DNA of 64,000 nucleotides from Rhodoferax sp. (GCF_030697375.1 NZ_JAUYQD010000108.1:62001-126000); one strand, 5' to 3'. Shown: positions 23,532-32,962, counted from the first letter of the stretch. A program made the numbers and translations. The notes: generated by a model not told the origin, from the sequence alone.

Positions 23532-24671
23532 TTAACGGATCACAGCCAGTTCTTCCAGTTTGCCGCCCTTGATGGTCTTCAGGGTCAAAGCGCCGTTCTT
23601 GATGTCGCCCTTGTTGTCAAAGGTGATGGGGCCGGTGACGCCAGCGTAGTCTTTGGTAGCAGCCAACACAGGCAGGTATTTAGCTGGGTCAGAAGAACCA
23701 GCCTTGACCATGGAAGCGACCATCAGCTTCACGCCGTCGTACACATAGGGTGCATAAACTTGCACATCGGATTTGAAACGTGTCTTGAACTTGGCTTTGA
23801 AGGCTTCCATGCTAACTTTGCCCTTGCCTTCGACACCACCGGCTTCAGCGCAGAAGACCTGGTTGTCGGTCACTGCATCGCCAGCGAGCTTGACCAGCTC
23901 GGTGGAGCAGATGCCGTCGCCGCCCATGAACTTGGCGTTGATGCCCAGAGATTTCATCTGGCGCAGCATGGGGCCAGCAACAGCGTCCATACCGCCGAAG
24001 AACACGACGTCAGCTTTCTTGCCCTTGATGGTGGTCAGGATGGAGTTGAAGTCGGTAGCTTTGTCGTTGGTGAACTCTTTGGCCACCAGCTTGCCGCCAG
24101 CTGCAGTCACTGCTTTGCTGAATTCTTCAGCAACGCCTTGGCCGTAAGCAGTACGGTCGTCGATCACGGCAATGGCTTTGCCCTTGAGCGTGCTGACAGC
24201 GTAACGGCCCAGAGTGCCACCCAATTGGGTGTCATCAGCCACCAAGCGGAAGGCGGTGTTGAAGCCTTGGCGTGTGTATTTGGGGTTGGTTGCAGAAGGC
24301 GAAACTTGGGGAATGCCAGCTTCGTTGTAAATGCGCGATGCGGGGATGGTGGTACCGGAGTTCAGGTGACCGACCACGCCGTTGATCTTGGCATCGGCCA
24401 GCTTCTGAGCAACAGAAGTGCCTTGCTTGGGATCGGCTGCATCATCTTCGGCCATCAGTTTGATGGTGACTTTCTTGCCACCGATCATGACGCCAGCTGC
24501 GTTGAGCTCCTCAATCGCCAGAACAGCACCGTTTTCGTTGTCTTTACCCAGGTGAGCAATCGCACCGCTGGTAGGACCCACGTGGCCGATGGTAACGACC
24601 TCTTGTGCCATGGCCATGCCTGTTGATAGGGCAATGGCTGCTGCTGCGGTAACTTTTAACTTCAAAAGCAT
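23532..24671 (-). CDS. Branched-chain amino acid-type ABC transporter substrate-binding protein
   Basis: A 379-residue periplasmic binding protein from the ATG at 24671, with GGAG upstream and a standard signal peptide (cleavage near MAMA-QE, residue 23). VTIGHVGPTSGAIAHLGKDN and GVVGHLNSGTTIPASRIY are LivK/LivJ family blocks that grip the amino acid carboxylate. No permease or ATPase genes are nearby. Smoother codon use and a strong terminator suggest high expression. The substrate may be leucine/isoleucine/valine or another amino acid or amide. Confidence 0.9.
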   Translation of the reverse strand: MLLKLKVTAAAAIALSTGMAMAQEVVTIGHVGPTSGAIAHLGKDNENGAVLAIEELNAAGVMIGGKKVTIKLMAEDDAADPKQGTSVAQKLADAKINGVVGHLNSGTTIPASRIYNEAGIPQVSPSATNPKYTRQGFNTAFRLVADDTQLGGTLGRYAVSTLKGKAIAVIDDRTAYGQGVAEEFSKAVTAAGGKLVAKEFTNDKATDFNSILTTIKGKKADVVFFGGMDAVAGPMLRQMKSLGINAKFMGGDGICSTELVKLAGDAVTDNQVFCAEAGGVEGKGKVSMEAFKAKFKTRFKSDVQVYAPYVYDGVKLMVASMVKAGSSDPAKYLPVLAATKDYAGVTGPITFDNKGDIKNGALTLKTIKGGKLEELAVIR

Positions 24672-24810
24672 GTAGAACTCCAATGTAAATTTTTTTTGTG
24701 AAATTGATTTATTCACGCGACGGACGATACTCCTTATGCACACTGCCGTGCATAGGGTAGATACCAATAACCCCCTTGGATCACCAATACTTATCTGGCA
24801 TAAGTTTTCC

Positions 24811-25404
24811 TTACATTGCCAAGAGCGTGGCGGCAAAGGCATTGATGGCATCCACATTGGGTGATAGCAAGGTGTATGCCATGCCTTCGCGCTCTAAAAG
24901 TGTGCGCAGGCCCCGGTCGATGTTGCGGGCCTCGTCTTCTTCCTGAAAACGGCCGGTGTGGATGTATTTTTTATCCCCCCGCTCGACCAGGATATTGACG
25001 TTGTTGTGCTGCCCGTACCACTCCACAATCTGCGCCCGGGTCTTGGCGATGTCGCAGATGTTGTCGGCGTAGTTTTCGTTGTAGAACATCACTTGCGGTA
25101 GCGAGCACTCGGTTATCAAGAACTGCACCTGTCCGTCGAGCAGATTGAGCATTTCATACTGGCGCTGGGCGATGAAATACTGGTTTTTAAGCACTTCGAA
25201 ATTCTGCTGCCAGACCAGTGATTTGGCGTAATCGGGGATGGTTTCCACCGATTTTCCGCGCAGGTTGAGGTACAGCACAATGGCCGCTGAAAACAGCGAT
25301 TTGTCACACCCTGGCCCACCGATGATGTTGATCACCTGGGTGGGGTAGATGCGCATTTTGTTTTCAGGCAGGCGGTTTGCGACCGAGGTGTAGCTGATAG
25401 TCAT
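24811..25404 (-). CDS. P-loop ATPase-like protein with altered Walker A
   Basis: A 197-residue protein with INIIGGPGCDKSLFSAAIVL (about residues 26-45), a P-loop in which the usual Gly before Lys is Asp (GGPGCDKS). LITECSLPQ (about residue 95) sits where Walker B is expected. The layout resembles NadR/AAA_28-type kinases, including phage-encoded ones. Binding of ATP is uncertain because of the Asp. It lies between two Liv-type binding protein genes without overlap. Function unknown. Confidence 0.6.
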   Translation of the reverse strand: MTISYTSVANRLPENKMRIYPTQVINIIGGPGCDKSLFSAAIVLYLNLRGKSVETIPDYAKSLVWQQNFEVLKNQYFIAQRQYEMLNLLDGQVQFLITECSLPQVMFYNENYADNICDIAKTRAQIVEWYGQHNNVNILVERGDKKYIHTGRFQEEDEARNIDRGLRTLLEREGMAYTLLSPNVDAINAFAATLLAM

Positions 25405-25457
25405 GGTGGCGCCCCTTGGAAAGCTGGTGGGTCGATGGTATGCCTAGCGGCCAACAA

Positions 25458-26618
25458 TTACCAGGAGTCGGACCGCACCTGTGATTCCCAGGCCGCGCCG
25501 CGTGCGTTGTACACGCCGATGACGCCATAACGCTGCTCGCCCTTGTCGTCCCACTTCATGGAGCCAGTGACTGGGGCGTAGCCGTCAATCTTGCGCAGGG
25601 TTTGCACAATGGTTTCGGGATTGGCCGATTCACCGCGCCGAATGGCCGCAGCCAACACGTACATGGCGTCGTAGGTGTAGTGGCCCGCGTAGGCAGGCTC
25701 CATCTTGAACTTGTTGCGGTACTTGGCTAAAAAGGCGGGGCCTGCCGCAAATTCCTTGGCGTCCAGAATGGGGGTGGTGGCGTACAGGCCTTTGACAATG
25801 CCGCTGCCCTTGAGCATGTCAGTGGTTTTGATGGTGTCCGCCCCCAGCACGCTGATGCGGGTGTAGTCGATTTTTTGCAGGGCTTCGAGCATGGCCAACA
25901 CCTGGAAATCGCTCACCGTGGTGACGATGACTTCTGCCCCCGCCGCTTTGACCTTCTGGGCAAAGTCTTCAAATTTGACGTTCTTTTCGTCGGTGGACTG
26001 TTTCACCACCACCTCTTTCTTGGCCCCCTTGAGCTGCGCTTCGGCGCCTGCGGCCAGGTCTTTGCCGTAGACCGTGCCGTCGTCCAGCAGGGCATATTTG
26101 GTGGCCGGAAACTGGGACACCGAAAAGCTGCCAATGGCCTTGGCCTGCAGGGTGTCATTGGCGACCAGGCGGAAGGTGGTGTCAAAGCCCAGCTGGGTGT
26201 ATTTGGGGTTGGTGGAAATGGCCAGTTGCGCAATGTGCTTGGCTGCATAGATGGGGGCGGCTTCGATACTTTGCCCGGAGTTGAGGTGGCCGATCACGGC
26301 CACGACGCCAGCCTCTACCAGCTGGTTGGCGACTTCCTTGGCGGTTTTGGGGTCGGCCCGGTCATCGACCGCGATCACTTCAAAGGTGACGGGCTTGCCC
26401 TTGACCTTGAAGCCTTCTTTGTTGAGTTCTTCCACCGCCAGGGTAACGCCGTTGAGCAGGTCTTGCCCCAGCGCCGCCAGATTGCCGGTGAGCGGTTGCG
26501 CCACGCCGATTTTGATGGTGGAGGGGGTGTTGTCGCAGCCTTGCAAAAGTGCGCCAGAGGCCAGCAGCCCCAGGGTCATCAATGCAAGTGTGCTGCGCCG
26601 AGAGGGATGGAATTGCAT
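25458..26618 (-). CDS. Liv-type ABC transporter substrate-binding lipoprotein
   Basis: A 386-residue protein starting MQFHPSRRSTLALMTLGLLA, with lipobox LLQGC so that the Cys near residue 28 would anchor it to a membrane. IKIGVAQPLTGNLAALGQDL and AVIGHLNSGQSIEAAPIYAA are LivK-family blocks. It is homologous to the protein at 23532-24671 but distinctly different, and is lipidated rather than soluble. No transporter partners are in the window. A longer reading to 26663 is rejected. Confidence 0.88.
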   Translation of the reverse strand: MQFHPSRRSTLALMTLGLLASGALLQGCDNTPSTIKIGVAQPLTGNLAALGQDLLNGVTLAVEELNKEGFKVKGKPVTFEVIAVDDRADPKTAKEVANQLVEAGVVAVIGHLNSGQSIEAAPIYAAKHIAQLAISTNPKYTQLGFDTTFRLVANDTLQAKAIGSFSVSQFPATKYALLDDGTVYGKDLAAGAEAQLKGAKKEVVVKQSTDEKNVKFEDFAQKVKAAGAEVIVTTVSDFQVLAMLEALQKIDYTRISVLGADTIKTTDMLKGSGIVKGLYATTPILDAKEFAAGPAFLAKYRNKFKMEPAYAGHYTYDAMYVLAAAIRRGESANPETIVQTLRKIDGYAPVTGSMKWDDKGEQRYGVIGVYNARGAAWESQVRSDSW

Positions 26619-26840
26619 GGTGTGAGTTGTATATATGAAAGCATTCAATGTAGGTTTAAACAAGTAGTTTGAATACCGGATTTACCCTGACCGCCTGCCG
26701 CCCGGCGATGCCGTTTGCGCCGCTGGGCTGCATCCTGCGCCAGCGCTTGGTGCATTCGTCGCAAGGGGGGTGCGTGCAAGCAGGGGGGGAAATACGCTTC
26801 ATCCCGTTGCCCCTGTTTTAACCCTTAGAAGGACATTTCC

Positions 26841-27401
26841 ATGCGTTCCAAAGCAAGCCCCATTTTCTCCATTCGACTGCTGGCCCTTGCGGCCGCACTT
26901 GTGCTGAGCACTACGGCCCAGGCCGTGCCCGAGGCGCCGTTTCAGAGTGCGTTTGCGCACTTCTCACAAGCCCGCTCGGGCGACAGCGCCGCCGTGGACC
27001 AAGCGGCGCAGGAGTTTGCCGCCTTGCTGCACACCGAGCCCGGCAACCCGGTGCTGATGGCCTACGCTGGTGCCGCCACCGCCATGCGCGCCAACACCAC
27101 CCTGTTGCCCTGGAAGAAGATGTCTTACGCCGAAGACGGCATGGCCCTGATCGACAAGGCGCTGGCCCTGCTGACCCCGGCGCACAACGCGGTGGTGCAA
27201 CGCAACGTGCCCGGCGTGCTGGAGGTGCGTTTTGTGGCGGCCAATACCTTTTTGGCCGTGCCCGGCTTCATGAACCGGGGCGCACGCGGTGCCAAGCTAC
27301 TGGGCGAGGTGCTGGACAGCCCCTTGTTCGAGCAGGCGCCCGCGGCGTTTCAAGACGCCGTGCGCCAGCGCGCGGCCCAACTCAAGGCCAATGCATCGTG
27401 A
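26841..27401 (+). CDS. Exported helical protein, first gene of the envelope ABC operon
   Basis: A 186-residue protein with a signal peptide ending near TAQA-VP (residue 28). The mature protein is helical and Ala-rich in a TPR-like pattern (AAQEFAALLHTEPGNPVLMA, AEDGMALIDKALALLTPAHN). No named family is recognised. AGAAGGACA lies before the ATG. Its stop overlaps the GTG start of the next gene (GTGA), so it belongs to the same operon and probably serves the exporter in the periplasm. Confidence 0.7.
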   Translation: MRSKASPIFSIRLLALAAALVLSTTAQAVPEAPFQSAFAHFSQARSGDSAAVDQAAQEFAALLHTEPGNPVLMAYAGAATAMRANTTLLPWKKMSYAEDGMALIDKALALLTPAHNAVVQRNVPGVLEVRFVAANTFLAVPGFMNRGARGAKLLGEVLDSPLFEQAPAAFQDAVRQRAAQLKANAS

Positions 27402-28081
27402 GCGCGGCCAATCAGCCTGTGGTTGCGCTGCACGGGGTGCACAAAACCTACCGCCTGGGCACGCATGTGGTGCCCGCGTTGCAGGGGGTGGACCTGGCGG
27501 TGCAGCGCGGTGAGCTGCTGGCGCTGACCGGCCCCTCGGGCAGCGGCAAGAGCACCATATTGAATCTGTGCGGCCTGATCGACACCCCGGATGCGGGCGA
27601 CATCGAGCTGGGCGGGCGCTCGGTGGCCGGGCTCACGGAAGCCCAGCGCACCCTGCTGCGCCGCGACGCCCTGGGCTTTGTGTTCCAGAGCTTCAACCTG
27701 GTGCCGGTGATGACGGTGGCCGAAAACGTGGACTACCCGCTGTTCATCGCCGGTGTGCCGCTGGCCGAGCGGCGTGACCGCGTGGCCGCACAGTTGCGGG
27801 CCGTGGGCCTGCAAGACCACGCCCACCACCGCCCGGACGCCTTGTCGGGCGGGCAGCGCCAGCGCGTGGCCATTGCGCGGGCACTGGTCAAGCGTCCCCG
27901 GCTGGTGATTGCCGACGAGCCCACCGCCAGCCTGGATTCACATACCGCCGACCAGGTGCTGGATTTGATGCGTGAACGCGGCCATGCCGAAGGCGCCGCC
28001 TTTGTCATTGCCACCCACGACAGCCGATTAACCCGGCGCTGCGACCGTGTGGTGGCGCTTTTGGACGGGAGACTGCAATGA
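27398..28081 (+). CDS. ABC transporter ATPase, LolD/MacB-type
   Basis: A 227-residue nucleotide-binding subunit. Walker A LTGPSGSGKSTILNL, signature LSGGQRQRVAIARAL and Walker B LVIADEPTASLD are intact, with the H-loop in IATHDSRL. VFQSFNLVPVMTVAENV is the Q-loop region typical of the LolD/MacB/FtsE group, which powers extraction from or shape change in the inner membrane rather than ordinary transport. Start GTG at 27398 overlaps the previous stop; the stop overlaps the permease ATG. Confidence 0.93.
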   Translation: MSAANQPVVALHGVHKTYRLGTHVVPALQGVDLAVQRGELLALTGPSGSGKSTILNLCGLIDTPDAGDIELGGRSVAGLTEAQRTLLRRDALGFVFQSFNLVPVMTVAENVDYPLFIAGVPLAERRDRVAAQLRAVGLQDHAHHRPDALSGGQRQRVAIARALVKRPRLVIADEPTASLDSHTADQVLDLMRERGHAEGAAFVIATHDSRLTRRCDRVVALLDGRLQ

Positions 28082-29295
28082 ACTTCATGTGGCTTAAATT
28101 TGCCCTGCAAAACACCTTGCGCAACCGCCGGCGCTCGGCCGTGACGGTGTCGATTGCGGCCCTGGGCACGGCGGCTATTTTGCTGGCCGGGGGCTTTGCG
28201 CTGTTCACCTACGAGTCGTTGGCGCAGGCCGCCGCGCGGTCTACCGGCCACTTGATTTTGGGCCAGCCGCAGCATTTCACCGAGGACGAAGACACGCCCT
28301 TGCAGCACGGGCTGGACCAGGCTGATGGTCTCAAAGCGGCCTTGCTGGCCGACCCCGAGGTTCGCAATGTGCTGCCCCGGGTGGAGTTCAGCGGACTCAT
28401 CAGCAACGGCGACAAGTCCACGGTGATGGTGGCCACCGGCATCGACCCGGACGCCGAGTTCAGCGTGAAAGGGCCGTTTTTGACGATGAAAGCGGGGGAT
28501 GTCTTGGCCTCGGGCGCCGCGCAGGCCGAAGTGATGCTGGGGGACGCGCTGGCGCGCAGCCTCAAAGCCCAGCCGGGCAGCAGCCTGACTCTTTTGGCCA
28601 GCACCACCGAAGGGGCTCTCAACGCCATGGACGTGCAGGTCAAAGGCATCTTCAGCACCGGCGTGCCCGATGTGGACAAACGCCTGGTCTACACCGACAT
28701 CACCACCGCGCAGAAGCTGCTGGGCACGCAGCGGGTGTCCAGCCTGGGGGTGTTCCTGAACCGCATGGAGATGACCGAGGGCGCCCAGGCGCGCCTGGCC
28801 GGCGCCAACCCGAAACTGACGGTGCAGACCTGGCGGGACCAGGCCTTCTTCTACCGCTCGGTGCGCGACCTGTACAACCGCATCTTCGGGGCGCTGGGGC
28901 TCATCATTGGTGTGATTGTGGTGTTTGTGGTGACCAACGCCATGGCCATGGCCATCATCGAGCGCACCCGGGAGATTGGCACGCTGCGGGCGCTGGGCAC
29001 CTTGCCCACGCAACTGATGCGCACCCTGGCGCTGGAGGGCATGGTGCTGGGGGGCACCGGCGCGGTGCTGGGGGCGGGGCTGTCGCTGGCCGTGTCTTTG
29101 TTGCTGTATGTGGTGCCCGTGGACATGCCGCCGCCGCCCGGGCGCTCGGTGGGGTACCCGCTCAACATCTCCATCGACCCCATGCTGTACCTCTTGACCT
29201 TCATCACCATGGTGGCGCTGACCATGCTGGCCTCAGCCTGGGTGGCCCGCAAGACGGTGCATATGCCGGTAGTGGATGCACTTGCACATACTTGA
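28078..29295 (+). CDS. FtsX/LolC-type ABC permease
   Basis: A 405-residue protein with the type VII ABC topology: one N-terminal membrane helix (about residues 20-42), a large periplasmic domain, then three helices (about 275-300, 320-350 and 365-390). The block AMAIIERTREIGTLRALGTL is the FtsX/LolE-type coupling sequence. It overlaps the ATPase gene by 4 bases. With the LolA-like protein next to it, a role in moving lipid or lipoprotein is plausible. Confidence 0.9.
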   Translation: MNFMWLKFALQNTLRNRRRSAVTVSIAALGTAAILLAGGFALFTYESLAQAAARSTGHLILGQPQHFTEDEDTPLQHGLDQADGLKAALLADPEVRNVLPRVEFSGLISNGDKSTVMVATGIDPDAEFSVKGPFLTMKAGDVLASGAAQAEVMLGDALARSLKAQPGSSLTLLASTTEGALNAMDVQVKGIFSTGVPDVDKRLVYTDITTAQKLLGTQRVSSLGVFLNRMEMTEGAQARLAGANPKLTVQTWRDQAFFYRSVRDLYNRIFGALGLIIGVIVVFVVTNAMAMAIIERTREIGTLRALGTLPTQLMRTLALEGMVLGGTGAVLGAGLSLAVSLLLYVVPVDMPPPPGRSVGYPLNISIDPMLYLLTFITMVALTMLASAWVARKTVHMPVVDALAHT

Positions 29296-29308
29296 TTGGA
29301 ATACTGCC

Positions 29309-30076
29309 ATGACACACTTTTCCCGTTTGACGCTGCTGGCTGCGCTGGCCCTGGCCGGTCTGCCCGCCCAGGCCCAGGACAAGACCCAAGACATAGGCGC
29401 CTTGCTCAAGGCAGCCGACCGCTTTCGCATGAGCGCCGACAACCTGCAGGTGGACACCCACATCACGGTGCGCAACGCCGACGGCACGCCCGACAAGGAG
29501 CGCCGCTACACCGTGTTTGCGCAGGCCAAACACCAGTCCCTGGTGCTGATGCAAAGCCCCGCCGAAAAAGGCCAGAAGGTGCTGATGCTGGGCGACGATT
29601 TCTGGCTGCTCATGCCGGGCAGCCAGCGCCCCCTGCGCATCACCCCCATGCAAAAACTGCTGGGCGATGCCTCCACCGGCGACGTGGCCACCATGAGCTG
29701 GGCCCAGGACTACACCGGTACGCTGGTGGGGGACGAGCCTTGCGGTGTGGACGCTGGCCCACCCATCTGCCAGCATTTGAGCCTGAACGCCAGCCGCAAA
29801 GGCGTGACCTACCAGCGCATCGAGCTGTGGATCGGCAAGACCCGCCATGAACCCGTGCGGGCCGACCTCTACGTGCAGTCCGACAAACTGGCCAAGCAGG
29901 CCCGCTTTGTGGTGGACAAGCCCGCCGCACCCACCATGGTGACCGAGATGGTGTTGCTGGACCAACTAAGCAACCACAAGCAAACCCAGGTGCGCTACCT
30001 GAGCCGCAAGGAACGCGTGGTGCCCGAGACTTGGCTGAACCCCATGTTTCTCTCCAAGAACCCGTCGCTGGAGTAG
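29309..30076 (+). CDS. LolA-like outer-membrane lipoprotein-sorting protein
   Basis: A 255-residue protein from the ATG at 29309, with a signal peptide cleaved after AQA (about residue 22). The mature sequence is of the LolA/LolB-like fold group annotated as 'outer membrane lipoprotein-sorting protein': RFRMSADNLQVDTHITVRNA, then alternating strands and EMVLLDQLSNHKQTQVRYLS near the end. It would carry a hydrophobic cargo across the periplasm. It follows the FtsX-like permease by 13 bases. Confidence 0.82.
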   Translation: MTHFSRLTLLAALALAGLPAQAQDKTQDIGALLKAADRFRMSADNLQVDTHITVRNADGTPDKERRYTVFAQAKHQSLVLMQSPAEKGQKVLMLGDDFWLLMPGSQRPLRITPMQKLLGDASTGDVATMSWAQDYTGTLVGDEPCGVDAGPPICQHLSLNASRKGVTYQRIELWIGKTRHEPVRADLYVQSDKLAKQARFVVDKPAAPTMVTEMVLLDQLSNHKQTQVRYLSRKERVVPETWLNPMFLSKNPSLE

Positions 30077-30079
30077 GCC

Positions 30080-31321
30080 ATGCAAACGTATTGGATGGGT
30101 TCGGCGGTGGTGTTGGCCTTGGTGGGCAGTGCGGCCTGTGTGGCGCAGCCGGTGGAATCGGGTGGCCAGGCCCGGCTGCAGTGGACGCAGCAGCAGGCCG
30201 CCGACGGCGGGCCTGTGGCCCAGGCCAATACGCTGCAGGCGGGCACGGTGGCAGAACCCGACAGCGGCGCCACCTTGGAGACCGAGCTGCGTGCCAGCGG
30301 CCACGGCGTCACCGCAGTGGCTACCTTGCAGCAGCACCGCTGGCAGACCCGCAGCAGCGATGGCCGGGCCTGGTTCAATGAGTTGTATGCCGCGCACGAC
30401 GGCGGTGCCTGGCAGTACAGCGCGGGCAAAAAAATTGTGGCCTGGGATGTGGGCTACGGCTTTCGCCCCAACGACATGGTGCAGCAGGAAGAGCGCCGCA
30501 CGCTGGTGAGCAGCACCGCCGAAGGCCGCCCGCTCTTGATGGCCGAGCATTTCACCGCCGACACGGCCTGGTCCCTGGTGGGGGTGAACCCCACAGCCGC
30601 GCCCGAGGCACGCGGCGCGCAGGAGCCGGCCCTGGCGGCACGCGTCTACCAGCGCGACGGCGCGGTGGACTGGCACGGCTTCGCCCGGCTGGGCGCCCAC
30701 ACCGGCGCCAGCGTGGGGGCGGCCGTGGCCTGGGTGGCCAGCGAGGCCGTGGAGTTGCATGGCTCGCTGCGCTACCTGAGCCGGGTGGATAGCAAGGCCC
30801 TGAGCCCCGCAGCCACCGGGCTGGTGGCCAGCAACCCGTGGCAGGCGCGAACGCAGGAGGACGTGCCGCAACTGCTGCTGGGCGGTACCTGGACCGCCGA
30901 GAGCCAGATCAGCCTGCTGGCCGAAGCCTGGTGGGACGGCTCGGCCCAGTCCGATGCCCAGTGGGACGCCTGGGCGCAGCGCAATACCCAGTTGGCGGCG
31001 CTGTCCACGCTGGGTGCACCGGCCACGGCGGTGGCGGGCAATCTGGCCTGGCAGGCCGAGGCCTTTGGCGTGTCGCCCAACCTGCGGCGCAGCAATGTGT
31101 TCTTGCGCCTGGGCTGGCAAAACGGCGCCTGGGCACCCGCGCTGGATGTGCTGTACACCCCCGCCGACCAGGGCCGCATGGTGACCGCCTCCCTGAGCTG
31201 GCAGGGCGACCGGGTGCAGGTGCAGGGCGGCTGGCGCGGCTATGGCGGCCCGGCGGACGCGGTGCTGGCGCAGTTGCCCAGCCGCAGCACGGCCTACCTC
31301 TGCGCCACCTGGTCGTTTTAG
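30080..31321 (+). CDS. Predicted outer-membrane beta-barrel protein
   Basis: A 413-residue protein starting 3 bases after the LolA-like gene, with a signal peptide (cleavage near CVAQ, residue 23). Alternating hydrophobic strands run through the whole length and the protein ends TAYLCATWSF, a C-terminal Phe as in substrates of the BAM complex. I recognise no named family. As the last gene of the operon it is a natural outer-membrane endpoint for the ATPase, permease and LolA-like carrier. Confidence 0.7.
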   Translation: MQTYWMGSAVVLALVGSAACVAQPVESGGQARLQWTQQQAADGGPVAQANTLQAGTVAEPDSGATLETELRASGHGVTAVATLQQHRWQTRSSDGRAWFNELYAAHDGGAWQYSAGKKIVAWDVGYGFRPNDMVQQEERRTLVSSTAEGRPLLMAEHFTADTAWSLVGVNPTAAPEARGAQEPALAARVYQRDGAVDWHGFARLGAHTGASVGAAVAWVASEAVELHGSLRYLSRVDSKALSPAATGLVASNPWQARTQEDVPQLLLGGTWTAESQISLLAEAWWDGSAQSDAQWDAWAQRNTQLAALSTLGAPATAVAGNLAWQAEAFGVSPNLRRSNVFLRLGWQNGAWAPALDVLYTPADQGRMVTASLSWQGDRVQVQGGWRGYGGPADAVLAQLPSRSTAYLCATWSF

Positions 31322-31330
31322 AAATATTTC

Positions 31331-31406
31331 AGTGCCAAATAGGCCTCTAGACCCCGCAGAATAAGCGCAAACAGCTACTCTTTTGATAGCAACGTTAGCC
31401 TTGCAG
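31331..31406. repeat. REP-like repeat, copy 7 (overlaps the hipA 3' end)
   Basis: About 76 bases from GTGCCAAATAGGCCTCTAG to GTTAGCCTTGCAG, about 92% identical to copy 8 at 34593-34670. The last codons of hipA (LTLLSKE and stop) lie within it. Confidence 0.8.
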
Positions 31407-32676
31407 CTGCAGTGTCACCACTGTCCTGAGCCTGGTAGTCCGGGATCGCAAAGGTCTCGGGCTGACCCTCTGGCTGGATGGAGAGGTTCAAGCCCTTGTT
31501 CCACTCCGTCAGCATCACAGTCCCAACCTCCCGGAATGACGCATGGTTGTGCATGTAGAGCGTTGCTTCATTGACGGCATGCAGCACGCCTTGCGCCACG
31601 TCCCCCAGTAGCGCCCTTGCGCGTCCATCCGTGATGTTGCAGTGGGTGCGGGCAAAGGCCATGAGCGCCTTGGTTTTTGGCCAGCGCTTCGTACCGCCAA
31701 AGGTCAGTGCGAGTATGTCCGTTGGCTTGTACACAGTCGTGGTCACAAGATCGTAGATGGGTGACAGTCGAACGGCACTCTCCGTGTTGTCGTACAGCAC
31801 CCCAAAATTCTTCAAATGGGCATCACCATTTTTCAGGGCGCACGACAAGGCCAGTGCCTTGAAAAAACTCTCAAGGGCAGGGCGCACCTGTTCCGGCGAT
31901 ACGAAGTCCTTGATGCGTTTGGTGACGCTCTCGTAAGAGCTATCGTATTTTTGACTTGCGGTTTTGCCATTGAGCACACAAAAATCTTCAAAGCCAAGAT
32001 AGTCCTCATTTTTCAGGTCAAAGCGTTCGACGACCAAAAACTTACCGCCCTTGGACAGCTCGAAATTAGGAACCTCCAGCTTGGCATGCATTGCAGCACG
32101 CATACAGAAATATTCGTTTTCAGCCAACCGAGGGTATTCGTCAGTCCATGCCTTGACGATATGCGTGGCTCCCCGGTGCGTCATGCGGCTCAACGCGTCA
32201 CCGCGCGGGGTGGCGCGCACCATGACTTTAGGCATCGCCCCCGAGATGCCTGAATAAACCGCATAGCGGCAGAGCAGGCTCTCAAACAGTCCTTCTGCGC
32301 CATCGTGGGCCAGAAGGTCGTTCAGATTTTCGGTGGGCACATCCGCCATGCCTTCCCCCGGCATGGCAAAACGCAGCCTGCCAATTTGGGATTTTCCGAC
32401 GATCTTGAGCAAGGCCAGAGCGTCAAAGTTCGGAATCACCTTGCTGAATTCTTTGCGCAGACGGTCGGCCAGCGCTCCCTCTGGCAGATTCATGTCGAAG
32501 ACGGGGTGCAGCGCCTTGTAATCCGAGGTGTAGTGCTCATGCGCGACGGGCATGCTTAACGACACGGCAGACTGTGGCGGGCATTGCTCGTCATACCCAA
32601 AATGGTATTTGTTCGGGTCAGATTCAGGCTTGAACAAGCTGCCCGCAAGCTGCTTGTCTACATAGACTTTAAGCAC
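31375..32676 (-). CDS. hipA: HipA-family serine/threonine kinase toxin
   Basis: A 433-residue HipA-like kinase. Known HipA proteins phosphorylate glutamyl-tRNA synthetase or related targets and cause dormancy. Visible blocks: MNLPEGALADRLRKEF, ISGAMPKVMV (the glycine-rich loop), THIVKAW (ATP Lys), LVVERFD, CALKNGDAHLKNFGVLY (catalytic Asp and Asn) and LSPIYDLVTT (metal Asp). The GTG at 32676 is taken as the start because it overlaps the hipB stop; longer readings run into hipB. The C-terminus is encoded by repeat sequence. Confidence 0.92.
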   Translation of the reverse strand: MLKVYVDKQLAGSLFKPESDPNKYHFGYDEQCPPQSAVSLSMPVAHEHYTSDYKALHPVFDMNLPEGALADRLRKEFSKVIPNFDALALLKIVGKSQIGRLRFAMPGEGMADVPTENLNDLLAHDGAEGLFESLLCRYAVYSGISGAMPKVMVRATPRGDALSRMTHRGATHIVKAWTDEYPRLAENEYFCMRAAMHAKLEVPNFELSKGGKFLVVERFDLKNEDYLGFEDFCVLNGKTASQKYDSSYESVTKRIKDFVSPEQVRPALESFFKALALSCALKNGDAHLKNFGVLYDNTESAVRLSPIYDLVTTTVYKPTDILALTFGGTKRWPKTKALMAFARTHCNITDGRARALLGDVAQGVLHAVNEATLYMHNHASFREVGTVMLTEWNKGLNLSIQPEGQPETFAIPDYQAQDSGDTAAARLTLLSKE

Positions 32677-32920
32677 TGTTTTGCTCCCCCATGAGTTGCT
32701 GCAAGGTGGGGCGCTTTGTCTTCTCCTGTGCAAGAAGCTCCAAGCCCAGCGCCGCGCAGATAGACAGTATTTTTCTGATACCGATTTCAGGCACCGTTCC
32801 GTTTTCGATGCCTGAGATCGTGGCGCGACTCATCCCCAGTTGTGCCCCGAGGCTCCCTTGCGAGAGCTTCCTGCTCTTACGGGCTTTGCGGATCAGTTGA
32901 CCTATTTCATCCAAGTCCAT
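32669..32920 (-). CDS. hipB: HipB-family antitoxin/regulator
   Basis: An 83-residue protein starting MDLDEIGQLIRKARKSRKLS; a TTG seven codons upstream is possible. GQLGMSRATISGIENG-type sequence (LGAQLGMSRATISGIENG) is the XRE helix-turn-helix, and ICAALGLELLAQE completes the domain. HipB binds and inhibits HipA and represses the operon. Its stop overlaps the hipA start by 8 bases. Confidence 0.93.
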   Translation of the reverse strand: MDLDEIGQLIRKARKSRKLSQGSLGAQLGMSRATISGIENGTVPEIGIRKILSICAALGLELLAQEKTKRPTLQQLMGEQNSA

Positions 32921-32962
32921 TGTGCATCCAATGTAGTGCAAACTGTATAAATTTCTTATATT

